Assembly (NCBI RefSeq): GCF_917563885.1
Contig: NZ_CAKJTG010000029.1
Span: 13,459 to 47,948 of the forward strand
Source: Pseudoneobacillus rhizosphaerae
GTDB lineage: Bacteria > Bacillota > Bacilli > Bacillales > Cytobacillaceae
Direction: 5' to 3'
Length of the DNA stretch: 34,490 bases
Part shown: in pieces, positions 1 through 7,474 of the stretch
How the letters are laid out: each line of letters starts with the position of its first letter
Position numbering within the stretch: position 1 is the stretch's first letter
Translations under genes and position numbers: made by a program
Notes under the pieces: generated by a model
Database searches by the model: none
Told to the model about the DNA's origin: nothing
What the model saw: only the letters and a program-made list of their open reading frames with translations

Positions 1-250
1 AGGACAGTTCTCCCTCAGATTGAATCTGTAATGTCCTTCAAAGGTGGGATGAAGGACAGTTCTCCCTCAGATTGAATCTGTAATGTCCTTCAAAGGTGGG
101 ATGAAGGACGGTTCCCCCTCAGATTGAATCTGTAATGTCCTTCAAAGGTGGGATGAAGGACGGTTCCCCCTCAATTTGAATCTGAAATGTCCTTCATAGC
201 CGGGATGAAGGACAATACACCTTTAGATTGAAGCTGTATTGTCCTTCCTA
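1..250. repeat. Tandem array of 52-bp palindromic repeats
   Basis: Units start at 1, 53, 105, 157 and 209. Units 1 and 2 are identical, unit 3 has two changes, unit 4 more, and unit 5 is clearly diverged and stops near 250. Each unit contains a nested palindrome: an outer pair GAAGGACA / TGTCCTTC and an inner CAGATT-G-AATCTG, so each can fold into a hairpin. The array may extend to the left of the window. There is no unique spacer between units, so this is not a CRISPR. Its function is unknown; such hairpin repeats are common between genes in Bacillaceae. Confidence 0.9.
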
Positions 251-305
251 GCTTATTGCAGAAAAACTTTGTAATAGTAAAGATTCAAAATACACCAAAA
301 AGTAT

Positions 306-333
306 TATAATAGTTTAATAAATACGAAAGGGG
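306..333 (+). promoter_or_regulatory. Possible -10 box and ribosome site of the molybdoenzyme gene
   Basis: A perfect TATAAT lies at 306-311 and the ribosome site GAAAGGGG at 326-333, eight bases before the ATG at 342. No good -35 hexamer is visible at 16-18 bases upstream, so the promoter call is weak. The ribosome site is convincing and fixes the start of the downstream reading frame. Confidence 0.4.
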
Positions 334-341
334 TCTCGCAT

Positions 342-2393
342 ATGCACTCATTTCTTACACAATCATCTGGAATATTTCCATCTGTGTGTCCATTAGATTG
401 TCCTGATCAATGCGGTTTACTTTTACATAAACAAGATGGAAAAATCGTTAAAATACAAGGAGATCCCAATCATCCCGTTACCAAGGGAAATATATGTAAC
501 AAGGTTCGTCACATGACAGAACGGATTTATGATGCTAAGCGTTTACAGTTTCCGTTAAAACGAATTGGTCTTAAAGGCGAAGGGAAATTTGAACGGATAA
601 GCTGGAACGAAGCCATTCAGACCATTACAACGAAATGGAAAGAAGTAATAAATACTTCTGGACCAGAAAGTATTCTCCCCTACAGCTTCTATGGCAATAT
701 GGGAAATCTAAGTGCTGAAGGAATGGACCGCCGATTTTTTCATAGGCTAGGAGCTTCACAGTTGGATCGTTCAATATGTTCAGCTGCTGGATCTCAAGGT
801 TATCGGTATACAATGGGTGGAAGCTTTGGAACCGATCCAGAGGATACTATTCATTCCAAATTAATCATCCTCTGGGGGATCAATGCCGTAAGTACGAATA
901 TGCACCAAATTGCCCTTGCCCAAAAGGCTCGCAAAAATGGTGCGAAAATTATCGTCATAGATGTCCATAAAAATCAAACAGGTCAATTTGCCGATTGGTT
1001 TATCCCGATTTTACCAGGGACTGATGCCGCTCTAGCGCTAGGAATTATGCATATTCTATTTGCTGAAAATTTAGTAGATAATGAGTTTTTAGAGCAATAT
1101 ACGGTTGGTCACGAAGAACTAAAAAAGCACGTCGTTTCTTATGATCCACAAACCGTTTCTGCTATAACAGGTATTCCAACAGAAGATATATTCAAATTAG
1201 CCCGTATGTATGGATCAACCTCTCCTGCTTTTATACGGATTGGTAATGGTCCACAGCATCATGATAATGGCGGTATGTGTATTAGAACCATTGCTTGTCT
1301 TCCTGCTTTAACGGGTCAATGGATGGTAAAAGGCGGAGGTGCTATTAAAGGAAATGGAGGTTATTTAGCTCATAATGCGGAAAAACTCCAACGGCCAGAA
1401 CTTTTACAAAAAAAAGACACTCGTATTATTAATATGAATTTACTTGGCCAAGCCTTATTGGAGTTGAATCCTCCTGTAAAGTCCTTATATGTATACGGAA
1501 CAAATCCAGCGGTTGTTGCTCCAGATGCAAATAAAGTAAAAAAAGGATTAGAACGAGAGGATCTCTTTATCGTCATCCATGATTTATTTTTAACGGAAAC
1601 AGCAAAATATGCCGACATTATCCTTCCGGCTACTTCATCGTTTGAGAATACAGATTTCTACACATCTTACTGGCATCACTATATCCAAATTCAAGAACCG
1701 GTTATAGAAAATTATGGTGAGTCTAAATCAAACGTAGAGGTTTTTCAATTATTAAGCAAAGAAATGGGCTTTGTGGACCCTAGTTTATTTGAGACAGAAA
1801 CTGAAATGATCACTCAAGCTTTGGATAACAAAACTAATCCCCACTTGTTAGGCATTGATTATGAAAAACTAGTTGAAAACAAATATGTAAAAGCGAATAT
1901 CAAGCCAGTATTTACGGGTAACTTACCAACGCCTACTGGAAAAATTGAACTTTATTCTAAGCTCATGGAGAAAGATGGATATCCACCCCTTCCAACTTAT
2001 ATGCCGATCAAAAATGATGGGGACTTCCCTTTTCTATTTGTGCCTGGACCGAACCATAACTTTCTTAACTCAACGTTTTCAAATAATGAAAGTCATGTAT
2101 CACTTTAAAAAGAACCACGCTTGTACATGAATTATGCTGATGCAGTGTTGAAAGGGATTGAAGACGGAGATCAAGTGCGTGTTTGGAACAATCGTGGAGA
2201 ATGTATCTTAAAAGCTTCTGTTGGTGGAAATGTCCTGCCTGGAGTCACGGTTTCCCAAGGGCTTTGGGCTGATGTAGTTGGCAAAAAACAATTAGTTAAT
2301 ACTCTCACTCCTGACCGTGTTGCAGATATGGGAAATGGTGCTACCTTCTTTTCGGGTCGTGTGGATTTCGAGAAATGGATGAGAGAATCATAA
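342..2393 (+). pseudogene. Molybdopterin oxidoreductase (YyaE/formate dehydrogenase-like), interrupted by an in-frame TAA
   Basis: The product belongs to the DMSO reductase/formate dehydrogenase superfamily of bis-MGD molybdenum enzymes. The N-terminus has the 4Fe-4S ligands C16, C20, C24 and C52 (CPLDCPDQC ... GNIC). C146 in DRSICSAAG sits where the Mo ligand (Cys or Sec) is found in related enzymes; that assignment is inference. The reading frame runs from 342 to a TAA at 2106-2108, then continues in the same frame as KEPRLYMNYADAVLKG to the TAA at 2391-2393. The second part is the normal C-terminal molydopterin-dinucleotide-binding domain (GDQVRVWNNRGE, LPGVTVSQGLWAD). Full length would be about 683 residues, close to B. 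subtilis YyaE as I recall it (about 670). One base change from GAA, AAA or CAA would explain the stop. A TTG at 2121 could restart translation of the tail, but no ribosome site precedes it. A sequencing error is the other explanation. The substrate is unknown. Confidence 0.85.
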
Positions 2394-2398
2394 AAGAC

Positions 2399-2440
2399 AA
2401 ATGGCCCCCTATGGAGTTCATCATAAGGGGGCCATTTTAT
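2399..2440. terminator. Bidirectional terminator between convergent genes
   Basis: The arms ATGGCCCCCTATG and CATAAGGGGGCCAT pair with a single bulge and are followed by TTTTATTTA on the plus strand. On the minus strand A-richness is weaker. It overlaps the last codons of the minus-strand transporter gene and serves both convergent transcripts. Confidence 0.85.
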
Positions 2441-3938
2441 TTACTTTTTGCTTTGTCATATCACTAAACAATCCAAGATAATACTTCACTTCTCCTGCAT
2501 CATTTTTCACTTCACTAATGGTCAACCATTCTAAATATATCTCACCATTTTTTCGTTTATTCCATATTTCGCCCTGCCAATAACCTTTCCTTGCCAACTC
2601 CGCCCACATTTCTTGATAAAAGCCTTGCTTATGTTTACCTGATTGTAGGATATTAGGACTTTTTCCAATAACTTCTTCAGTTGAATAGCCTGTAACGTTT
2701 GTAAAGGCATGATTTACCTTTTCAATTTTTCCTTTTGAATTGGTAATCATCATACTCTGGCCGATGTTCTCCATAATCTTTGTTTCTAAACTAACTTTTT
2801 CAAGATGATACATCCAGACAATGATCACAAAGCTCGCCAAGGAAAACATAGCTAGTGACATAAATCCAATCGCGTAATGTCCAGTGATTTTGAATACGAT
2901 GGATAAAACAATGGGTGGAAAGAAACCACCTAGTCCTCCCATTGCCGATACGATTCCATTAACAATACCGGCTTGTTTAGAAAAATAATAAGGCACTAAT
3001 TTAAAAATTGTTCCATTTCCTGTTCCTGCACAGAGGGCCACCGATAAACAACCTATCGTGTATAAGGTCAGGTTTGGTGAAAAAGATAAAATGACTCCCG
3101 AAAAAGTCAAGATGTTAAAAACAATCCCTAGAATGATAAATGGATTAAATCTATCCCCTAACCATCCTCCAATTGGACGCATAATGGTTGCGACTGTAAT
3201 AAAACCAGCTGTTCGTATTCCAGCATCAACAGATGTTAACCCGAAATTAGTAACCAAGAAATTCGGCAAATAGACCGTAAAGGCTACAAATGATCCAAAT
3301 GTTACAAAATAAAATAAGCTAAGAAACCAAAGCTTCTCATTATGGTAAACACTTTTTATTTGACCGATTAACGGCTTATTGACCTTAGCTTCTTTCCGAT
3401 CACCTAAGAATAAATTTAATAAGGCAAATAATATGACTGGAATTAAAAATAGGCGAACCGTATTTGTCCAACCAAGCTGGTTGGCTAGAACTGGGGCTGA
3501 AAACGCAGTAACAGCGGTTCCAATATTCCCTGCACCATAAATACCATTTACCAAACCATGTTTCTCTTTCGGATAATATTTAGGTAAAGATGTTACACCG
3601 ATGGAGAATACGGCACCTCCCATACCTAGCAATAATCCACCAACAATTAAATCGGTAAGCGAATCAGCAATGCTAATATAAAGGACTGGAAAAATTAAGA
3701 TGAGAAAACTAATGGAAAACGTCCATCTAGCTCCAAAACGATTAGCCCAATAACCTAAAGGGATTCTCATTAAAGAGCCTAAAATAACGGGAACTGCAGT
3801 AACTATAGCTACCTCATTATCACTAAGTGGAATATCTTTTTTTATGAACGGCATTAATGAAGAAATAAGAACCCAAACCGCAAACCCAAACACGAGGCTC
3901 ATCGTTTGGAGAGGGAGCTGTATCTTTCCAGGTTTCAT
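2421..3938 (-). CDS. NarK-type MFS nitrate/nitrite transporter with C-terminal PAS domain
   Basis: The first 390 or so residues are a 12-helix major facilitator protein of the nitrate/nitrite porter family. Typical pieces are the RIPLGYWANRFGAR loop after helix 2, and the glycine-rich GLLLGMGGAVFSIG and GNGTIFKLVPYYF segments. The last about 115 residues are a PAS domain (SMMITNSKGKIEKVNHAFTN ... GYSTEEVIGKSP ... LGLFSDMTKQK) of the type usually attached to sensor kinases or GGDEF proteins. NarK proteins are normally about 400 residues, so the fusion is unusual. The chosen start is the ATG at 3938, 12 bases after AAAGGAG (3951-3957). A GTG at 3971 would add 11 residues but has no ribosome site. 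The perfect palindrome TCCTTTCGAAAGGA overlaps the ribosome site. The gene is convergent with the molybdoenzyme gene, which fits anaerobic or nitrate metabolism, although the substrate is inferred only from the family. Confidence 0.85.
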   Translation of the reverse strand: MKPGKIQLPLQTMSLVFGFAVWVLISSLMPFIKKDIPLSDNEVAIVTAVPVILGSLMRIPLGYWANRFGARWTFSISFLILIFPVLYISIADSLTDLIVGGLLLGMGGAVFSIGVTSLPKYYPKEKHGLVNGIYGAGNIGTAVTAFSAPVLANQLGWTNTVRLFLIPVILFALLNLFLGDRKEAKVNKPLIGQIKSVYHNEKLWFLSLFYFVTFGSFVAFTVYLPNFLVTNFGLTSVDAGIRTAGFITVATIMRPIGGWLGDRFNPFIILGIVFNILTFSGVILSFSPNLTLYTIGCLSVALCAGTGNGTIFKLVPYYFSKQAGIVNGIVSAMGGLGGFFPPIVLSIVFKITGHYAIGFMSLAMFSLASFVIIVWMYHLEKVSLETKIMENIGQSMMITNSKGKIEKVNHAFTNVTGYSTEEVIGKSPNILQSGKHKQGFYQEMWAELARKGYWQGEIWNKRKNGEIYLEWLTISEVKNDAGEVKYYLGLFSDMTKQKVNKMAPL

Positions 3939-4026
3939 ATGATCGGTTTTCTCCTTTCGAAAGGATTTCACTTTAGTTTACGATGGAAAAGTAATTTCAA
4001 ACCATATTTTTAAAAAAGTTCTAATC

Positions 4027-4449
4027 CTACTGTGTTGGATACATTTCTTGTAAAAACTTCACCGATTGATGGATTAATTCTTTTAATACTTCTGTATCAA
4101 TATCAGTAACTTTATTTATGTATACACAAGCTTTTCCTGTAGTATGTTTTCCGAAAAATTTAAGTAGCTCTTCTCGCTTCGTTTCACCTGGCGCAAAATA
4201 TAAACTAATTTTCGCTTTACGTGGTGAAAATCCTACCAAAGGTGCATCCCCTTCGTGACCTGAATCGTATTTATAATGATAGGAACCAAATCCAATAATA
4301 CTGGGACCCCACATCTTCGCTTCAAAACCAGTTGTTTCAGTAAAAATGTCTAGTAATTGATAAGCATCTTCTCGTTTTTTAACACTATCCACATTTTCAA
4401 TAAACTCAATCACACTACTGTCTGTTTCTTTAGTCTTTAATTCATACAT
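4027..4449 (-). CDS. DUF1801 (YdhG-like) domain protein
   Basis: This 140-residue soluble protein matches the DUF1801 family. Recognisable features are the central MWGPSIIGFGSYHYKYDSGHEGDAPLVGFSPRKAKISLY-type core (about residues 46-85) and the closing region KACVYINKVTDIDTEVLKELI. The family has a small alpha/beta fold with no proven biochemical activity. The ATG at 4449 is preceded by AGAGGG at suitable spacing. The gene lies 89 bases upstream of the transporter gene on the same strand, and no strong terminator is visible between them, so some read-through is possible. Confidence 0.8.
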   Translation of the reverse strand: MYELKTKETDSSVIEFIENVDSVKKREDAYQLLDIFTETTGFEAKMWGPSIIGFGSYHYKYDSGHEGDAPLVGFSPRKAKISLYFAPGETKREELLKFFGKHTTGKACVYINKVTDIDTEVLKELIHQSVKFLQEMYPTQ

Positions 4450-4574
4450 GATCCTATACCCTCTTTATCTATTTTTAACTACTATTTTCAATATGATTAT
4501 AGCAGTTATTAAAGAATTTGAAGAACCGTTTTCTTTCTTCTTAAAACTAATAATTACTGATTGGAAGAAAATAA

Positions 4575-4616
4575 AAACAGTCAACCTCCATTTTTTGATG
4601 GTTGACTATTTTTATT
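4575..4616 (-). terminator. Intrinsic terminator of vmlR
   Basis: AGTCAACC (4579-4586) pairs with GGTTGACT (4600-4607). On the minus strand the stem is followed by GTTTTTATTTTC, which fits termination of vmlR, whose stop codon is about 45 bases upstream. The plus strand also has a T-rich tail, so it can act both ways. Confidence 0.8.
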
Positions 4617-4649
4617 TTTACTATTGCACTAATTTACGTTAATGAATTA

Positions 4650-6287
4650 TTAGATTCCAAAGCTCTTAATCATTTCCGTAAGTTCATTAAACCTAAGGTC
4701 GAGTTCAATATACTCTTGACTTTGTGGTGTTGAAAAGCTCAATTTCCCCAACACTTCCTGTCGCTCTGTTTCAAGCTTTAAGCGCTGTTCTGCAAGTGAA
4801 TCAACCATTTTTTCCATTGATTGCTGTAATTTTTTTTGAATACGGTAATTTTCAAATATTAATGGAACAGAAGTTGTTTTACTTAAAAAATATTGATCAT
4901 GTGAAACAACGATCAACGTGCCGGTATACTCGGCTAATGTTTTTTCTAATTGTTCTCTTGAAGGCAAATCTAAATGGTTTGTTGGTTCATCTAAAATGAG
5001 AACCTCTCTCTCTTCTAGAATATAAAGCATAAGCTTACACTTTACTCGTTCTCCCATACTCATCTGCTCAATCGGCTCTGACCATTGACTAGCTGTAAAG
5101 CCTAAATGCTTCATTAAATTTTGAACCATACCCCGTTCGTAAAAGGTGTCACGTCTAAATAATTGTTCAGGTGTCTGATCTAGTGGTAAGTCAAATACTT
5201 GCTGAGTTAAATAACCAATGTTTGCAGTGGGAGAAATCCAGACCTCCCCTTCAGCAAGCTCCTTACCCATTACTATATTTAAAAAAGTCGTTTTACCACA
5301 ACCATTTGGGCCAATAAGTGCAACTTTTTCCCCATGCTGAATCGTAAAATTCGACTGTTCAAACAGTAAACGGTCACCAAAGTTCTTTTTTAAATTTTTC
5401 ACTTCCAAAAAGCGTTTACCAACCTTCGTGTTTGCTTCTAACGAAAATCGAACTAGGTGATCGTCCTCGACACGTTCAACCTTCCTCTTCTCTAATTCCT
5501 TCTCAAGGCGTTTACGCTTTGATTTGATTTGTGAATCCATTCGTTTAGCTTTTACACGGTAAAATTCCTTTACTCCTTCTTGTTTTGTTGATTGTGCATG
5601 TGCTTTTTGTGACCATGAAGACAGTTCATTTATTTGATTTTCTACGAGTTCGATTTTTTTCTGTTGTTTTTCGTATTCTCTTGCCTGAGTTAATTTTCTC
5701 TGTTCTCGAATTTTTATATAATGTGAATAGTTTCCTAATTGTTCAATTAATTTCGTGTTTTCAATCGACCAAATTTTTGTTGCTACCATATCCAAAAAAT
5801 GTCTGTCATGGGAAACGACAATGATTGTACCTTTATATTTTTTGATTTGATTTACTAATAGGTTCGTACTATCAATGTCTAGATGATTAGTGGGCTCATC
5901 TAATAATAGTAATGCTGGTGCTAAAGCGAAACCTTTTGCAAGACGTATTTTAAGTTTCTCCCCGCCACTTAACTTTTCATACGGCACATCAGGAACATGC
6001 CATTTGGACATTAAGGTAGCCTCTAATTCGGTAATTTCCTGAGAAGCGTAGTCCTGTTTCTCCTGCTCAACTAAGAAGACTTCTGTTTTGCGGTTTCCCC
6101 ATTCCAGTTCACCGTCAGTAGGTGTTACATTCCCTAATAAAATTTGTAATAGTGTTGATTTTCCGCAGCCATTACGGCCAATAAGGCCAATCACTTCTCC
6201 ACGCCCAATCGTCGCATTAATATCTTTAAATAGAAAACGGTCGGTTAATTCTAGACTTATATGATTCAGTTTTACGATTTCTTTCAT
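4650..6287 (-). CDS. vmlR: ABC-F ribosome protection factor VmlR
   Basis: The product has 545 residues, two ATP-binding cassettes and no membrane segments. ABC-F proteins of this group bind the ribosomal E site and displace antibiotics such as virginiamycin M and lincomycin from the peptidyl transferase centre. Cassette 1 has Walker A GRNGCGKST (37-45), signature LSGGEK and Walker B LLLLDEPTNHLD. The highly charged linker that reaches toward P-site tRNA follows (about 185-285, SWSQKAHAQSTKQEG, KRKRLEKELEKRK). Cassette 2 has GPNGCGKTT, an altered signature MSMGER, and VLILDEPTNHLD. A C-terminal helical extension of about 55 residues ends the protein. Length and the long shared stretches (for example GKRFLEVKN, TIQHGEKVA, LPSREQLE) match B. 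subtilis VmlR as I recall it. The ATG is preceded by AAAGGGTGAT. Expression is probably controlled by the attenuator in the leader upstream. Confidence 0.92.
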   Translation of the reverse strand: MKEIVKLNHISLELTDRFLFKDINATIGRGEVIGLIGRNGCGKSTLLQILLGNVTPTDGELEWGNRKTEVFLVEQEKQDYASQEITELEATLMSKWHVPDVPYEKLSGGEKLKIRLAKGFALAPALLLLDEPTNHLDIDSTNLLVNQIKKYKGTIIVVSHDRHFLDMVATKIWSIENTKLIEQLGNYSHYIKIREQRKLTQAREYEKQQKKIELVENQINELSSWSQKAHAQSTKQEGVKEFYRVKAKRMDSQIKSKRKRLEKELEKRKVERVEDDHLVRFSLEANTKVGKRFLEVKNLKKNFGDRLLFEQSNFTIQHGEKVALIGPNGCGKTTFLNIVMGKELAEGEVWISPTANIGYLTQQVFDLPLDQTPEQLFRRDTFYERGMVQNLMKHLGFTASQWSEPIEQMSMGERVKCKLMLYILEEREVLILDEPTNHLDLPSREQLEKTLAEYTGTLIVVSHDQYFLSKTTSVPLIFENYRIQKKLQQSMEKMVDSLAEQRLKLETERQEVLGKLSFSTPQSQEYIELDLRFNELTEMIKSFGI

Positions 6288-6314
6288 CGTATCACCCTTT
6301 CTTTTTCAAGGGAG

Positions 6315-6345
6315 AAAAAAATCCTCCCAAATAAATTTGGAAGGA
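6315..6345 (-). terminator. Leader terminator upstream of vmlR
   Basis: Read on the minus strand, TCCTTCCAAA pairs with TTTGGGAGGA around a 4-nt loop and is followed at once by seven T. It lies inside the untranslated leader, about 30 bases before the vmlR start codon, so it must be overcome for expression. Confidence 0.88.
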
Positions 6346-6473
6346 TTAGTTGCAATTTTCATAACGCAAATAAGCTATTATTGTATAGCTTTTAACGAAT
6401 ATATGGAAAATGGGCAGACTAATCCTATTCTATAATTTGAAAAAATTTTTCAAATGTTTGAAATAAGATTAGT
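6341..6473 (-). promoter_or_regulatory. Transcription attenuator (antiterminator/anti-antiterminator) of vmlR
   Basis: Three leader segments compete on the minus strand. Segment 1 (6473-6462) ACTAATCTTATT can pair with segment 2 (6429-6418) AATAGGATTAGT with one G-U pair. Segment 2 can instead pair with segment 3 (6350-6342) ACTAATCCT, a perfect 9-bp match that includes the 5' arm of the leader terminator. Pairing 1:2 leaves the terminator free to form; pairing 2:3 prevents it. Segment 1 begins at the stop codon of a tiny leader reading frame, so a ribosome halted there would favour antitermination. This is read directly from the sequence; the antibiotic response is inferred from how ABC-F genes are known to be controlled. 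Confidence 0.8.
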
Positions 6474-6494
6474 TTATCATTGGCCACCCATCAT
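6469..6494 (-). CDS. Candidate vmlR leader peptides
   Basis: Two tiny overlapping frames lie at the start of the leader. One encodes M(M)GGQ (start 6494 or 6491, TGA ending at 6477). The second encodes MIN (ATG at 6480, TAA at 6469-6471), and its ATG overlaps the TGA of the first. GAAGGG and GGGTGG are possible ribosome sites, but the spacing is short for both. The MIN stop codon lies inside segment 1 of the attenuator. Which frame, if either, is translated cannot be decided from sequence. Confidence 0.4.
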
Positions 6495-6516
6495 CCCTTC
6501 GAATATAATTGTTTCC

Positions 6517-6545
6517 ATTATACCGTCATAATCAATTTATGGAAA
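6517..6545 (-). promoter_or_regulatory. Sigma-A promoter of vmlR
   Basis: On the minus strand, TATAAT (6522-6517) lies 17 bases after TTTCCA (6545-6540). Transcription should start near 6510, giving a leader of about 220 bases, the length needed to hold the attenuator described above. Confidence 0.7.
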
Positions 6546-6590
6546 GTACCATATTCCCTTTTTAAGGCTCCTTGTTAGGATTATGGCTAT

Positions 6591-6624
6591 GAAAAAAAGT
6601 CTACATCAATGTAGGCTTTTTTTC
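6591..6624. terminator. Terminator-like hairpin just upstream of cwlJ
   Basis: AAAAAAAGTCTACAT pairs with ATGTAGGCTTTTTTT around a two-base centre, giving a near-perfect palindrome with an A tract on one side and a T tract on the other. It can terminate in both directions. It ends only 25 bases before the cwlJ start codon and leaves no room for a promoter downstream of it. Confidence 0.75.
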
Positions 6625-6648
6625 ATATGATGTATTGGAGGTGGTAAA

Positions 6649-7092
6649 ATGCCTAGAGTAGCTTACCGAAATGCAGATGTGGACTTAATGGCAAGGATGA
6701 TGAGAGCAGAGGCTGAAGGCGAAGGGAAACAAGGAATGTTATATGTTGGAAATGTAATTGTTAACCGTCTTATAGCCAATTGTACTGACTTTAAAAATTT
6801 AAGAACCATAAACCAAGTAATTTATCAAGTACAAGGAGGAAACTACTCCTTTGAAGCTGTTCAAAAAGGTAATGTATTTTATCAAAGAGCGAGAGAAGCC
6901 GAAAGAAGATTAGCAAAACAGAATTTGGATTATTGGAGACAACACCCTGCAAAATTTTCCCTTTGGTACTTTAATCCATCTGGTGAATGCCCTCCAACAT
7001 GGTACGATCAGCCTTTTACGGGACAATTTAAAGAGCATTGTTTTTATGAACCAAGTCCAGGGACATGTGATAGTGTATATGTCGGAAGATGA
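6649..7092 (+). CDS. cwlJ: Spore cortex-lytic hydrolase CwlJ
   Basis: The 147-residue product belongs to the SleB/CwlJ hydrolase family, which cleaves cortex peptidoglycan during spore germination. CwlJ sits in the spore coat and responds to calcium-dipicolinate. The family motif RAEAEGEGKQGMLYVGN contains E21, which aligns with the proposed catalytic glutamate of SleB. The C-terminal half holds PAKFSLWYFNPSGECP, WYDQPFTGQFKEHCFYEP and SVY, close to B. subtilis CwlJ (142 residues). There is no signal peptide and no peptidoglycan-binding domain, as expected for CwlJ and unlike SleB. The ribosome site GGAGGTGG lies at 6637-6644. The partner gene gerQ, adjacent in some Bacillus species, is not in this window. 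Confidence 0.95.
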   Translation: MPRVAYRNADVDLMARMMRAEAEGEGKQGMLYVGNVIVNRLIANCTDFKNLRTINQVIYQVQGGNYSFEAVQKGNVFYQRAREAERRLAKQNLDYWRQHPAKFSLWYFNPSGECPPTWYDQPFTGQFKEHCFYEPSPGTCDSVYVGR

Positions 7093-7118
7093 GCTTACTC
7101 TTTGAGTAAGCTCTTTTA
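7091..7118 (+). terminator. Intrinsic terminator of cwlJ
   Basis: GAGCTTACTC and GAGTAAGCTC form a perfect 10-bp stem with a TTT loop, followed by TTTTAT. The stem overlaps the cwlJ TGA. Confidence 0.92.
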
Positions 7119-7130
7119 TAAAAGGATATA

Positions 7131-7259
7131 TTACTTATTTTGACTTTTTAAAGCTTTTAAAGCAATATCCTCGAGTCCATTTTCTCCCCCAAATTCAACA
7201 TCCGCTTTTGGAAGAGGCTTTCTATCTTTCTTTTGTTGATTATTTTTATTTTTGGCCAT
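7131..7259 (-). CDS. Hypothetical 42-residue charged protein
   Basis: A short frame starts at ATG 7259 behind a strong ribosome site, AGAGGTGG (7267-7274), seven bases away, and ends with TAA at 7131. The product begins MAKNKNNQQKKDRKPLPKAD, a lysine/asparagine/glutamine-rich basic tail, and continues with VEFGGENGLEDIALKALKSQ, which could form a helix. There is no membrane segment and no cysteine. It resembles in style the many tiny spore-associated proteins of Bacillaceae, and it sits between two spore genes, but I do not recognise a family. It converges with cwlJ. Confidence 0.7.
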   Translation of the reverse strand: MAKNKNNQQKKDRKPLPKADVEFGGENGLEDIALKALKSQNK

Positions 7260-7432
7260 TATTTCACCACCTCTAAAGTTTGATTTTTATCTACCTTCAA
7301 AAGTGCCGAATTGTATTTCGGTATCAGCACCCATAATTTTAGTTTGCTTTCTTTTTTGAAGGCTATGCTATTTTTGACAATGAACCTATTTGGAGGGTTA
7401 TTTTATTAGAAAAAATAAATAAATTGCTAGTA

Positions 7433-7463
7433 TAAGTTAACATAATAATATTATGTTAACTTA
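7433..7463. repeat. Perfect 31-bp AT-rich palindrome
   Basis: TAAGTTAACATAATA and its exact complement flank a single central A. It lies 12 bases past the stop of the SMP-30-like gene. It lacks a U-tract, so it is a poor terminator. Eleven bases of one arm (TTATGTTAACT) recur at 8397-8407, upstream of that gene's start. It could be a regulator site or a processing hairpin. Confidence 0.6.
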
Positions 7464-7474
7464 AATTACCTAAC

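Noticed and set aside
1-250. CRISPR array
   Set aside because: The repeated units are contiguous 52-bp copies with no unique spacers, and there are no cas genes in the window.
2121-2393. Separate 90-residue gene starting at TTG 2121
   Set aside because: There is no ribosome site, and it is in the same frame as, and continues the domain of, the preceding molybdoenzyme.
3945-3966. Regulatory hairpin TCCTTTCGAAAGGA over the transporter ribosome site
   Set aside because: It is a short palindrome that can only form a weak five-pair stem, so it is mentioned with the gene but not called as a switch.
4448-4642. 64-residue plus-strand frame
   Set aside because: It is AT-rich, lacks a ribosome site and runs through the vmlR terminator, giving a chance hydrophobic peptide.
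6624-6638. Sigma-E -10 box (CATATGAT) for cwlJ
   Set aside because: The start of transcription would fall on the ribosome site, and no matching -35 is present.
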